Shown in pieces: positions 1-7,747 of a stretch of DNA of 8,757 nt. Position 1 is the first letter of the stretch. The number at the start of each line of letters is the position of its first letter. The stretch lies in the NCBI GenBank assembly GCA_903930195.1, contig CAIYXH010000118.1, positions 1-8,757 on the forward strand, written 5' to 3'. The notes beneath the pieces were generated by a model. It did no database searches and was not told where the DNA came from. It saw nothing but the letters and a program-made list of their open reading frames with translations. This DNA comes from an uncultured Actinomycetes bacterium (GTDB lineage: Bacteria > Actinomycetota > Thermoleophilia > Gaiellales > Gaiellaceae). A program made the translations under genes and the position numbers.

Positions 1-503
1 ATCCGTTCGACGACCCGGTCGTGATCGCCGGTGCCGGCACGGTCGGGCTCGAGATCGAGGAGGACGCGCCCGACGCCGACGCCGTGGTGGTCTCGGTCGG
101 GGGAGGCGGGCTCGTCTCCGGGATCGCCGTCGCGCTTGCCGGGCGCATGCGGGTGATCGCCGTCGAGCCCGAGCGGAGCCAGGCGCTGCACGCGGGCCTC
201 GCCGCCGGCGAGCCCGTGCCCGTGAAGCCGGTGTCGATCGCCGACGGGCTCAACGCGCCGTTCGCGGGGAAGCTTCCGCTCGAGCTCTGCCGCGGCCTCG
301 AGCGCGTGCTCGTCACCGAGGAGGAGATCGAAGAGGCGTTCCGCTTCCTCTACGGCCGGGCGAAGCTCGCCTGCGAGCCCGCCGGTGCCGTCGCCGCCGC
401 GGCCGTGATGGCGGGGAAGATCGAGGCCGAGCGCCCGGTCTGCGTCGTCAGCGGCGGCAACGTCAGCACCCAGGTCGCCTCTGGTATTCTGGGCGCACGA
501 TGA
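1..503 (+). CDS. Threonine/serine dehydratase-like PLP enzyme (C-terminal part, 5' truncated)
   Basis: This is the C-terminal part of a fold-type II PLP enzyme of the threonine/serine ammonia-lyase family, which deaminates threonine or serine to the 2-oxo acid. The frame is open from base 3 and reads PFDDPVVIAGAGTVGLEI, the family's conserved stretch after the active site. SVGGGGL (glycine-rich loop at 99-113) binds the PLP phosphate. EPAGA lies near 375, and SGGN (450-461) is the conserved segment contacting the cofactor ring. The Schiff-base lysine would lie upstream of the window. The protein ends about ten residues after SGGN with no ACT domain, so it resembles short catabolic (TdcB-like) or serine racemase-like members rather than feedback-controlled biosynthetic IlvA. 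The true substrate cannot be decided from this part. Its stop overlaps the rpmE start (ATGA), and its last codons carry the putative rpmE promoter. The GTG at 21 is internal, not a start. Confidence 0.88.
   Translation, partial: PFDDPVVIAGAGTVGLEIEEDAPDADAVVVSVGGGGLVSGIAVALAGRMRVIAVEPERSQALHAGLAAGEPVPVKPVSIADGLNAPFAGKLPLELCRGLERVLVTEEEIEEAFRFLYGRAKLACEPAGAVAAAAVMAGKIEAERPVCVVSGGNVSTQVASGILGAR
485..490 (+). promoter_or_regulatory. Putative extended -10 promoter element (TGGTATTCT) of rpmE
   Basis: The hexamer TATTCT lies inside the 3' end of the dehydratase gene and is preceded by TG plus one base (482-484), an extended -10 arrangement. Its last base is 10 nt before the rpmE ATG, so transcription would begin at or very near the A of ATG. 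No Shine-Dalgarno sequence lies between. No good -35 is visible 16-18 bp upstream (GTCAGC is the best). The same spacing recurs before prfA and the atpZ-like gene. Inferred from motif and position only. Confidence 0.45.
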
Positions 504-718
504 AGACAGACATTCACCCCGATTACGTCGTTGCCCACGTGCAGTGCTCCTGCGGCAACTCCTTCACGACGCGCTCCACCAAGGGCGACCTCAACGTCGA
601 AGTCTGCTCCCAGTGCCATCCGTTCTACACCGGGAAGCAGAAGCTGATGGACTCGGGTGGTCGTGTCGAGCGCTTCCAGCGCCGCCTCGAGAAGGCCGGC
701 CGTTCCTCTGACAGCTAG
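500..718 (+). CDS. rpmE: 50S ribosomal protein L31 (zinc-binding, C+ type)
   Basis: A 72-residue bacterial ribosomal protein L31, a component of the large subunit that helps bridge it to the small subunit. It begins MKTDIHPDY, the family hallmark, and contains four cysteines, CSC at residues 16-18 and CSQC at 36-39. This marks the zinc-carrying C+ paralogue, which many bacteria replace with a C- form under zinc limitation. HPFYTGKQK follows, also typical. Length is normal. The ATG overlaps the TGA of the upstream dehydratase (ATGA), but a -10-like TATTCT just before it and the absence of a Shine-Dalgarno suggest its own leaderless transcript. In actinobacteria rpmE usually lies between rho and prfA, as it appears to here. 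Confidence 0.97.
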   Translation: MKTDIHPDYVVAHVQCSCGNSFTTRSTKGDLNVEVCSQCHPFYTGKQKLMDSGGRVERFQRRLEKAGRSSDS

Positions 719-729
719 GGCGTAGCCCG

Positions 730-1641
730 ATGTCGGCCATCGGCGGTCAGGCCGTCCTCGAAGGTGTGATGATGCGCGGGCCGCGCAACTGGTCCGTCGC
801 TGTGCGCAAGCCCGACGGCGCGATCGGTCATGTCGCTCGTCCTGTCGAATCGGTGATGGCGCGCCACTGGTGGTGGGGTCTTCCCGTCGTCCGCGGTGTC
901 GTCGCGCTCGGCGAGTCGCTCGCGATCGGCTTCCGCGCCCTGTCGGTCTCGGCCAACTACGCCGCGGCCGAGGAGGACGCGGGCGACGGAGAGCCGGCCG
1001 AGATGAGCCGCATGGCGATGGTCGTCTCGTTCGCCGTCGCGATCGGCTTCGCGCTGGCGCTCTTCAAGGTCGGGCCGGCACTGCTCGCCGACTCGCTGCC
1101 GATCTCGAACGGCGTGCTGTTCGTGCTCGTCGAGGGTCTGATCCGCGTCACCGTGTTCGTCGCCTACCTCTCGATCCTCAGCTTCATCCCGTCGCTCCGG
1201 CGCGTCTTCCAGTACCACGCGGCCGAGCACAAGGCGATCAACGCCTATGAGGACGGCGGCGAGCTCACGCCGGTCGTCGTGCAGCGCTACTCACTGATCC
1301 ATCCCCGCTGCGGGACGGCGTTCCTGCTCTGGGTGATGGTGATCGGCGTCTTCGTCTTCGCGCTCTTCGGCCGTCCCGCCTGGTACTGGTTGATCGTGAC
1401 GCGCATCGCGCTCCTGCCGGTGATCGCCGGCATCGCCTACGAGCTGATCCGCTACGCCGGGAAGCACGCCGACAACCGCGTGCTGATGACGGTGCTCGCG
1501 CCGGGGCTCTGGCTGCAGCGGCTGACGACGCGCGAGCCGACGCTCGACCAGCTCGAGGTTTCGATTCGCGCGCTGCGCGAGGTCTTGGACATGGAGGGGC
1601 GCCTGGCGCCGAACGATCGAAAGGTGGAGGTGATGGCGTAG
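730..1641 (+). CDS. DUF1385 family (YqhQ-like) integral membrane protein
   Basis: A 303-residue protein of the DUF1385/YqhQ family, of unknown biochemical function. The start is diagnostic: MSAIGGQAVLEGVMMRGP, where GGQAVLEGVMMRGP is the family signature. An HxxEHK motif (YHAAEHK, residues 162-168, followed by INAYE) and HPRCGTAF further on are the other conserved blocks; their polar residues could be catalytic or metal-binding, but that is inference. Hydrophobic segments at roughly 48-70, 95-116, 122-146, 190-212 and 215-240 suggest about five membrane spans, with a charged C-terminal tail ending KVEVMA. It starts 11 nt after rpmE with no clear Shine-Dalgarno and is probably cotranscribed with it. 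DUF1385 genes often sit between rpmE and prfA/prmC in Gram-positive genomes, so location agrees with the family call. Its last codons contain the Shine-Dalgarno of the next gene. Confidence 0.93.
   Translation: MSAIGGQAVLEGVMMRGPRNWSVAVRKPDGAIGHVARPVESVMARHWWWGLPVVRGVVALGESLAIGFRALSVSANYAAAEEDAGDGEPAEMSRMAMVVSFAVAIGFALALFKVGPALLADSLPISNGVLFVLVEGLIRVTVFVAYLSILSFIPSLRRVFQYHAAEHKAINAYEDGGELTPVVVQRYSLIHPRCGTAFLLWVMVIGVFVFALFGRPAWYWLIVTRIALLPVIAGIAYELIRYAGKHADNRVLMTVLAPGLWLQRLTTREPTLDQLEVSIRALREVLDMEGRLAPNDRKVEVMA
1626..1634 (+). promoter_or_regulatory. Strong Shine-Dalgarno (GGAGGTGAT) for osmC-like gene
   Basis: GGAGGTGAT is complementary over all nine bases to the usual 16S rRNA 3' end (AUCACCUCC). 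It lies within the last codons of the DUF1385 gene, with GGAGG ending 13 nt before the ATG at 1644. It fixes that ATG as the start and implies strong initiation on a shared mRNA with the upstream gene. Confidence 0.8.
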
Positions 1642-2150
1642 CTATGGCCGTAAAGAGGACTGCTGACGTCGACTGGATCGGCGGGCTGATGGATGGCGAC
1701 GGGACGATCGTCGCGACCTCCACGGGCTTGCTGCCGCAGCTCGGAGTCACCTGGAAGGCACGCGTCGACGACGCGGAGGAGGGCACGACCACGAGCCCGG
1801 AGGAGCTGATCGCGGCCGCGCACGCCTCGTGCTTCGCGATGGCGTTCAGCGCCGGGCTTGTCGGCTCCGGCTGGGAGCCCGAGGAGATCAAGGTGCACTG
1901 CGAGGTCTCGTTCGAGACCGGCCTCGGCATCACCCAGTCGGCGCTGACCGCCCACGTGACCGTGGACGGGCTGAGCGACGAGAAGATCCGTGAGGTTGCG
2001 GAGCGGGCGAAGCTGACCTGCCCCGTCTCGCGCGCGCTCGCCGGTATCGACATCACCCTCGAGCTGCCCGACCTGGCGCTCCCGGAGCCGGAGGCGGAAG
2101 ACGCCCCCGAGCACGGCGCCGACGGCGGCGCCGTCTCGCCGAAGCTGCAG

Positions 2151-2176
2151 GCGGCGGCCTCTGACGAGGCCGCCGC
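2151..2176 (+). other. Perfect 11-bp GC hairpin upstream of prfA
   Basis: GCGGCGGCCTC (2151-2161) pairs perfectly with GAGGCCGCCGC (2166-2176) around a TGAC loop. It lies inside the C-terminal tail of the osmC frame, 15 nt before the prfA ATG and directly upstream of the TACCCT hexamer. No T-run follows, so it is not a standard intrinsic terminator, though T-less hairpins are proposed to terminate in high-GC actinobacteria. If prfA is leaderless, the hairpin is absent from its own mRNA and would act only on transcripts arriving from upstream. The loop contains a TGA in the prfA frame, ten codons before its ATG. Confidence 0.55.
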
Positions 2177-2182
2177 TACCCT
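2177..2182 (+). promoter_or_regulatory. Putative -10 element (TACCCT) of prfA
   Basis: TACCCT fits the TAnnnT pattern and ends 10 nt before the prfA ATG, the same spacing as at rpmE. The 9 nt between (TCGCCCGCC) contain no Shine-Dalgarno, consistent with a leaderless mRNA. The -35 region falls within the hairpin and shows no TTGACA match, so the call rests on the repeated spacing seen at three genes. Confidence 0.4.
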
Positions 2183-2191
2183 TCGCCCGCC

Positions 2192-3235
<1,044 letters not shown>

Positions 3236-3242
3236 CCCGCCG

Positions 3243-4067
3243 ATGACGCTCGCAGAGGTGCTCGGCGGCGCCACGGACTACCTCGAGCGCAAGGGCGTCG
3301 AGACGCCCCGCCTCGACGCCGAGCTGATCCTCGCGCGTTCCCTCGGCCTGAGCCGGATCGAGCTCTACACCCAGCACGACCGCCCGCTGAGCGAGGCCGA
3401 GCGTGCCGCCGCGAGGGTGCTCGTCGAGCGGCGCGGGAAGCGGGAGCCGCTTGCGTACATCCTCGGCGACTGGGGCTTCAGGCGGCTCGTGCTCGCGACC
3501 GACGCGCGTGCGCTCATCCCGCGGCCGGAGACGGAGATCGTCGTCGAGCGGGCGCTCGCGCTGATCGAGGGCCTCGACGCGCCGCGCGTGGTCGACGTCG
3601 GCACGGGCACCGGGGCGATCGCGCTGGCCGTTGCGTCCGAGCATCCCGGCGCCTGGGTCACGGCCGTCGACCTGTCGCCCGACGCGCTCGCCCTCGCGGC
3701 CGAGAACGCCGCGCGGCTGGAGCTCGAGCTCGAACTGCGCGAAGGCGATCTGCTCGCCGGGCTCGAGGGGCCGTTCGAGCTCGTCGTCTCGAACCCGCCG
3801 TACGTGACCGGGGACGAGATCGACGGTCTGCAGCCCGAGGTGCGCGACTGGGAGCCACGGCTCGCGCTCGTCGGCGATCGCACCCCGGAGCTCGCCGCCG
3901 ACGCGCGCCGGGTGCTCGCGCCGGGCGGAGCGCTCGTGCTCGAGGCTCATGCCGGGCATGCTCAGGCGCTTGCCGCGACACTCGAGGAGCTCGGCTACGC
4001 CGACGTCTGCGTCACGCCCGACCTGGCCGGTCGCGACCGGGTGGTGGAGGGGCGCTGGACGCGCTAG
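3243..4067 (+). CDS. prmC: Release factor glutamine N5-methyltransferase PrmC (HemK)
   Basis: SAM-dependent enzyme that methylates the GGQ glutamine of RF1 and RF2, raising termination efficiency. The 274 residues have an N-terminal helical substrate-binding domain (1 to about 80, ending in EPLAYILGDWGFR). ALIPRPETE follows, and then the class I methyltransferase fold. The SAM-binding loop is DVGTGTG (residues 118-124), AVDLS supplies the ribose-binding acidic residue, and NPPY at 184-187 is the amide-methylation motif that orients the glutamine. The protein ends RDRVVEGRWTR, a normal PrmC ending, so it looks intact. It begins 7 nt after the prfA stop without a clear Shine-Dalgarno, so translational coupling to prfA is likely. 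A short LELELEL run at about 160 is local codon repetition. Its 3' end overlaps the proposed start of the Sua5 gene. Confidence 0.96.
   Translation: MTLAEVLGGATDYLERKGVETPRLDAELILARSLGLSRIELYTQHDRPLSEAERAAARVLVERRGKREPLAYILGDWGFRRLVLATDARALIPRPETEIVVERALALIEGLDAPRVVDVGTGTGAIALAVASEHPGAWVTAVDLSPDALALAAENAARLELELELREGDLLAGLEGPFELVVSNPPYVTGDEIDGLQPEVRDWEPRLALVGDRTPELAADARRVLAPGGALVLEAHAGHAQALAATLEELGYADVCVTPDLAGRDRVVEGRWTR
4046..4050 (+). promoter_or_regulatory. Possible Shine-Dalgarno for Sua5 (non-canonical start)
   Basis: GGAGG (with two further G) near the end of prmC lies 4 nt before a CTG at 4055, the codon where the Sua5 homology begins. Spacing is short but workable. It is the only ribosome-binding-site-like sequence near the N-terminus of this frame. 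The alternative reading of the same G-run is a -1 slip from prmC. Confidence 0.35.
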
Positions 4068-4639
4068 CCGCGCTGCGGGCGGGGGAGACCGTCCTGTTTC
4101 CGTCGGACGGGGTCTACGGCGTCTGCTGCCTGCCCGACGCGGAAGCCGTCGCGCGGCTCTACGCGCTCAAGGGACGTGAGGCACGGCAGCCGTCGCAGCT
4201 GATCGGGGCCTCCGTCGACGCACTGCTCGAGCTCGTGCCGGAGCTGAGCGGCGAGACCGAGCGCGTTCTCCGGGCGGTGCTGCCCGGGCCCTACACGCTG
4301 GTGGTGCCGAACCCGGCGGAGCGGCTGCCGTGGATCGCAGGCGGGCGCCCCGGCACCCTCGGCGTTCGCGTCGCCGAGCTCCCCGCGCTCGCAGCCGCGC
4401 TCGTCGCCCGGGTCGGCGCGGTGGTGGCGACTAGCGCGAACGAGCCCGGCGGAGCCTCACCCGCCGCGATCGCCGAGGTGCCGCCCCGGATCCGGAGTGC
4501 CTGCGGCGCGGAGCTCGACGGTGGGCAGCTTGCAGGCATCGCCTCGACGGTTGTCGACATCACGGGGTCTCGGCCGATCGTGCTGCGTGAGGGGGCCGGC
4601 CCGATCGACCGAGTCCAGGCGGCTGCGCGACTACGATGA
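4055..4639 (+). CDS. Sua5/YrdC-family threonylcarbamoyl-AMP synthase (probable CTG start)
   Basis: Sua5/YrdC/YwlC family enzyme making threonylcarbamoyl-adenylate from threonine, bicarbonate and ATP, the first step of t6A formation at position 37 of ANN-decoding tRNAs. From CTG 4055 the protein is 194 residues, right for a stand-alone YrdC domain. It reads (L/M)DALAALRAGETVLFPSD, then GVYGV (family consensus PTDTVYGL), KGR at 39-41 and TSAN ending at S127-A128-N129, the nucleotide-binding SAN motif. The frame has no ATG, GTG or TTG before GTG 4235. Starting there would delete the first 60 residues, including the PSDGVYG and KGR motifs, so the true start is upstream. CTG 4055 is preceded by GGAGG and overlaps the prmC stop by 13 nt. 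A PrmC-Sua5 fusion by -1 slippage at GGGG (4049-4052) is a second possibility. The end overlaps a candidate glyA promoter. Function follows from family; motif changes (SDG for TDT) are noted. Confidence 0.85.
   Translation: MDALAALRAGETVLFPSDGVYGVCCLPDAEAVARLYALKGREARQPSQLIGASVDALLELVPELSGETERVLRAVLPGPYTLVVPNPAERLPWIAGGRPGTLGVRVAELPALAAALVARVGAVVATSANEPGGASPAAIAEVPPRIRSACGAELDGGQLAGIASTVVDITGSRPIVLREGAGPIDRVQAAARLR
4632..4637 (+). promoter_or_regulatory. Candidate -10 element (TACGAT) of glyA
   Basis: TACGAT lies at the very end of the Sua5 gene, overlapping its stop, 33 nt before the glyA ATG. A transcript starting about 7 nt downstream would have a leader of roughly 27 nt containing the AAGGAG ribosome-binding site. 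No convincing -35 lies at the right distance, so glyA may equally be transcribed only from upstream. Confidence 0.3.
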
Positions 4640-4655
4640 CGGTCCCGACCCGAGC

Positions 4656-4661
4656 AAGGAG
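4656..4661 (+). promoter_or_regulatory. Shine-Dalgarno (AAGGAG) of glyA
   Basis: AAGGAG with a 9-nt spacer precedes ATG 4671. It decides that start against upstream in-frame codons, which lie inside the Sua5 gene and encode non-homologous residues. Confidence 0.75.
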
Positions 4662-4670
4662 CGCATAGAG

Positions 4671-5963
4671 ATGGCAGTCGTGCAGGAGACGTTCGCCGAG
4701 TTGAAGACGCTGGGACTCGAGGAGGTCGACCCCGACGTCGCCGCGATCCTCGGCCGTGAGCTCGACCGCCAGCGCGGCCAGATCGAGCTGATCGCCTCGG
4801 AGAACTTCACCTGGCCTTCCGTGCTCGAGGCCGTCGGCTCGGCGGCGACGAACAAGTACGCCGAGGGGTACCCGGGCAAGCGCTACTACGGCGGCTGCGA
4901 GGTCGTCGACGAGGTCGAGGAGCTCGCCCGCACCCGCGCGAAGGCGCTCTTCGGCGCCGAGCACGCGAACGTGCAGCCCCACGCGGGGGCGCAGGCGAAC
5001 ATGGCCGTCTACTTCGCCGTGCTCAATCCGGGTGACCGCGTCCTCGGGCTCTCGCTCGACCACGGCGGCCATCTGACCCATGGCCTCAAGGTGAACTTCT
5101 CCGGGAAGCTCTACGAGTTCCACCACTCCGGCGTCTCGCGCGAGACGATGATGGTCGACTACGACGAGGTGCTCGCGAAGGCGAAGGATGTCCGGCCGAA
5201 GCTGATCGTCTGCGGCGGCTCGGCCTACCCGCGGACGGTCGAGGCCGACAAGTTCCGGGCGATCGCGGACGAGGTGGGGGCGATGCTGATGTGCGACATG
5301 GCCCACTTCGCCGGCCTCGTCGCTGCCGGGCTGCATCCGAACCCGATGGAGCACTGCGACTTCGTCACCTCGACGAGCCACAAGACGCTTGCCGGGCCCC
5401 GCGCCGGCTTCGTCCTCTGCCGCGAGGAGTACGCCTCCGCGGTCGATCGCGCGCTCTTCCCGGGCATGCAGGGCGGGCCGCTGATGCACACGATCGCGGC
5501 CAAGGCGACCTGCTTCCGCATCGCGGCGAGCGAGGCGTTCAAGGACTACCAGCGCCAGGTGCGCGCGAACGCGGACGCGCTCGGCGCGGGACTGCAGGAG
5601 GGTGGGCTCTCGATCCTCACGGGCGGTACCGACACGCACCTCGTCCAGCTCGACCTGCGGGCGACCGAGTGGACGGGCCTCGCGGCACAGGAACGGCTCG
5701 AGGAGTGCAAGCTCACCGTCAACCGCAACACCGTCCCCTTCGACGAGCGTCCGCCGATGGTCGCCTCCGGCGTCCGCATCGGCACGCCCGCCGCGACGAT
5801 GCGCGGCTTCGACGAGAGCGACTTCACCGAGGTCGCCTCGATCATCGTCGACTCCCTCGCCGACGGCGCCGACGTCCCGGCCCTCGGGCAGCGTGCGGTC
5901 GCCCTCTGCGACCGCCGCCCGCTCTACCCGGGCTTCCGCGGTTACACGACCTACGTCGCATGA
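4671..5963 (+). CDS. glyA: Serine hydroxymethyltransferase
   Basis: PLP enzyme interconverting serine plus tetrahydrofolate with glycine plus 5,10-methylene-tetrahydrofolate, the main cytoplasmic source of one-carbon units. The 430 residues match family length. IELIASENF near the N-terminus, the NKYAEGYPGKRYYGG stretch, HGGHLTHG, and CDMAHFAGLVAAG (the Asp pairs with the pyridine nitrogen of PLP) are all present. STSHKT places the Schiff-base lysine at K238, in the family motif T-T-x-H-K-T, followed by LAGPRAG. The C-terminal folate-side region contains NRNTVPFDERPP and SGVRIGTPAATMRG. Start chosen by AAGGAG 9 nt upstream of ATG 4671; the frame is also open upstream but only through Sua5 coding DNA. 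It overlaps upp by ATGA, so the two are translationally coupled. A glyA-upp pair is also found upstream of the ATP synthase operon in Bacillus. Confidence 0.98.
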   Translation: MAVVQETFAELKTLGLEEVDPDVAAILGRELDRQRGQIELIASENFTWPSVLEAVGSAATNKYAEGYPGKRYYGGCEVVDEVEELARTRAKALFGAEHANVQPHAGAQANMAVYFAVLNPGDRVLGLSLDHGGHLTHGLKVNFSGKLYEFHHSGVSRETMMVDYDEVLAKAKDVRPKLIVCGGSAYPRTVEADKFRAIADEVGAMLMCDMAHFAGLVAAGLHPNPMEHCDFVTSTSHKTLAGPRAGFVLCREEYASAVDRALFPGMQGGPLMHTIAAKATCFRIAASEAFKDYQRQVRANADALGAGLQEGGLSILTGGTDTHLVQLDLRATEWTGLAAQERLEECKLTVNRNTVPFDERPPMVASGVRIGTPAATMRGFDESDFTEVASIIVDSLADGADVPALGQRAVALCDRRPLYPGFRGYTTYVA

Positions 5964-6586
5964 GCGTCACCGAGGTCAGGCACCCGCTCGTCCGCCACAA
6001 GCTCGGGCTGCTGCGGGACGTCGAGACCGACACGGAGATGTTCCGCCGGCTCGTGAACGAGCTGACGCTGCTCCTCACCTACGAGGCGACGAAGGACATC
6101 GCGCTCGAGCAGGTCGAGGTCGAGACGCCGCTCGAGCGCACGCAGGCCGAGCGGATCCCCGGGAAGAAAGTCGCCGTCTGCCCGATCCTGCGCGCGGGGA
6201 TGGGGATGCTCGACGGCGTGCTCTCGCTGATTCCCGTCGCGCGCGTCGGCTTCATCGGCCTCTACCGCGACGAGGAGACCCTTCAGCCGGTCGAGTACTT
6301 CGTCAAGCTGCCCGCCGACATCGCGGACAGGAACGTGCTCCTGCTCGACCCGATGCTCGCCACCGGCAACTCGACGGCCGCGGCAGTCGACACGGTCAAG
6401 CGGGCTGGGGCGACCCAGATCACGCTGATCGCGCTGATCGCCGCGCCCGAGGGCATCGCGAACATCCAGGAGCAGCATCCCGACCTCAACGTCGTCGTTG
6501 CCTCGATCGACGCGCGCCTGAACGAGAAGGGCTACATCGTCCCCGGCCTCGGGGATGCGGGAGACAGGCTCTACGGGACGAAGTAG
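5960..6586 (+). CDS. upp: Uracil phosphoribosyltransferase
   Basis: Pyrimidine salvage enzyme converting uracil and PRPP to UMP. At 208 residues it matches the usual bacterial length. It starts MSVTEVRHPLVRHKLGLLRD, the typical N-terminus. CPILRAGMGM and the PRPP loop LLLDPMLATGNS (D130 to S138) are intact. The C-terminal uracil-binding segment GLGDAGDRLYGT (GDAGDR at 198-203) is complete. The ATG overlaps the glyA stop (ATGA) and there is no Shine-Dalgarno, so translation is probably coupled to glyA. Nothing about the sequence is unusual. Confidence 0.98.
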   Translation: MSVTEVRHPLVRHKLGLLRDVETDTEMFRRLVNELTLLLTYEATKDIALEQVEVETPLERTQAERIPGKKVAVCPILRAGMGMLDGVLSLIPVARVGFIGLYRDEETLQPVEYFVKLPADIADRNVLLLDPMLATGNSTAAAVDTVKRAGATQITLIALIAAPEGIANIQEQHPDLNVVVASIDARLNEKGYIVPGLGDAGDRLYGTK

Positions 6587-6592
6587 CGCACG

Positions 6593-7747
6593 ATGACTGT
6601 TGCCTGGAACCAGCTCACCCAGCATCTCTCGGTGGTCTGGGGCGCGCTGGTCGCGCTCGCCGTCGTCGTGATGCTGACACCTGCCGTGGGCGGGATGGCG
6701 CGCGTGCTCGGCGTCGTCGACCGCGCCGAGGGCAATCGCCGCCCGACGCCGAGCGGAATCCCACGGCTCGGCGGGCTCGCGCTCTTCTTCGGCGTGCTCG
6801 TGCCGGCGCTCGCGTTCGTGCCGCTCCGCGGCGAGATGCGTGGGGTGCTGCTCGGTGCGGCCGTGGCGACGGTCGTCGGCGCCGTCGACGACTTCCGCGG
6901 CATGCGCCCGTGGGCGAAGCTCGCCGGCCAGGCGGGCGCTGCGGCGATCCCGGCCGGCTTCGGGATCTGGGTGCACGTGTTCACCTTCCCGTTCGTCGGC
7001 CGCCAGGTGTTTCCGATGTGGCTCGGCGTCGCCCTGACGATCGTCGGGATCGTGGCCGTGATGAAGATGGTCAACTTCCTCGACGGCCTCGACGGGCTCG
7101 CGGCGGGGGTCTGCGGCATCTCGGCGTTCTCGTTCTGCCTGATCGACCTCTCGAAGCACCAGCCGGACGGCGCGATCCTCTCGGCGATCGTCTTCGGCGG
7201 CTGCGTCGGCTTCCTGCGCCACAACTTCTATCCCGCGCGGATCTTCATGGGGGACTCCGGCGCGCTGCTCCTCGGCTACACGCTCGCGACCGTCTCGGTG
7301 CAGGGGCTGCTCAAGACGGCATCCCTCGTCGCGCTCGTCCTGCCGCTCCTCGTGCTCGCCGTGCCGCTCCTGGACACGTCGTTCGTCGTCGCGAAGCGGA
7401 TCAAGCACCGCAAGCCCGTGTACGTGGCCGACCGGACGCATCTCCACCACCGCTTCGAGAGCATCGGGTTCTCGCAGCGGCGGGCGGTGCTCACGCTCTA
7501 CCTCTGGTGTTTCACGCTCGCATTCACGGCGCTCGCGACGCGGTTCGTCAACCCGCACAGCCACGGGCACTGGAACATCCCGCGTACCGCGATTGACGGC
7601 GCTGTCGCTGCGATCGCGGTCGGTACCTCGGTCTACGTGATCTACCTGCTCGAGATCGTCAAGCCCGGCAACCCGTTCATCCGCCGCCGGGTCGAGAGCG
7701 CGCGCGAGGCCGACGCGGCCGAACGCGGTGCCCGCGAAGCCTCGTAA
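6593..7747 (+). CDS. wecA: WecA/TagO-like undecaprenyl-phosphate sugar-1-phosphate transferase
   Basis: Integral membrane enzyme of the MraY/WecA polyprenyl-phosphate N-acetylhexosamine-1-phosphate transferase family. It starts lipid-linked glycan assembly at the cytoplasmic face, in mycobacteria the arabinogalactan linker. The 384 residues form many hydrophobic segments, about ten to eleven. The family motifs are D99-D100 (VDDFRGMRP, metal/substrate), N161-F-L-D164-G-L-D167-G (NFLDGLDGLAAG), FMGDSG at 218-223 and HLHHR at 283-287. The last fits the H-x-H-H signature of the WecA/TagO branch rather than MraY. The C-terminus is a charged cytoplasmic tail rich in Arg, Glu and Ala. It begins 6 nt after upp with no Shine-Dalgarno. 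The location just before the ATP synthase operon matches rfe (Rv1302) in M. tuberculosis. Sugar specificity (GlcNAc or another) is inferred from the branch only. Confidence 0.92.
   Translation: MTVAWNQLTQHLSVVWGALVALAVVVMLTPAVGGMARVLGVVDRAEGNRRPTPSGIPRLGGLALFFGVLVPALAFVPLRGEMRGVLLGAAVATVVGAVDDFRGMRPWAKLAGQAGAAAIPAGFGIWVHVFTFPFVGRQVFPMWLGVALTIVGIVAVMKMVNFLDGLDGLAAGVCGISAFSFCLIDLSKHQPDGAILSAIVFGGCVGFLRHNFYPARIFMGDSGALLLGYTLATVSVQGLLKTASLVALVLPLLVLAVPLLDTSFVVAKRIKHRKPVYVADRTHLHHRFESIGFSQRRAVLTLYLWCFTLAFTALATRFVNPHSHGHWNIPRTAIDGAVAAIAVGTSVYVIYLLEIVKPGNPFIRRRVESAREADAAERGAREAS

Noticed and set aside
718..728. GGGC-GTA-GCCC mini-hairpin between rpmE and the DUF1385 gene
   Set aside because: Only 4 bp with a 3-nt loop and no T-run; expected by chance at this GC content.
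2104..2108. Indel in the C5 run causing the long OsmC tail
   Set aside because: One extra C would end OsmC at the TGA 2162-2164, but the alternative frame becomes poly-Arg while the given frame keeps normal high GC3, so an error here is not favoured.
3720..3731. Perfect 12-bp palindrome GAGCTCGAGCTC in prmC
   Set aside because: Produced by alternating Leu (CTC) and Glu (GAG) codons in the LELELEL stretch; no regulatory context.
4235..4237. GTG 4235 as start of the Sua5 gene
   Set aside because: It would remove about 60 residues, including the PSDGVYG and KGR motifs needed for nucleotide and substrate binding.
4497..4670. Upstream in-frame extension of glyA
   Set aside because: Those codons are the Sua5 3' end in another frame and share nothing with SHMT; AAGGAG before ATG 4671 fixes the start.
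5602..7596. Long plus-strand frame (664 codons), Arg-rich, overlapping glyA, upp and wecA
   Set aside because: Out-of-frame reading of three certain genes; the arginine-rich composition is what off-frame GC-rich DNA gives.
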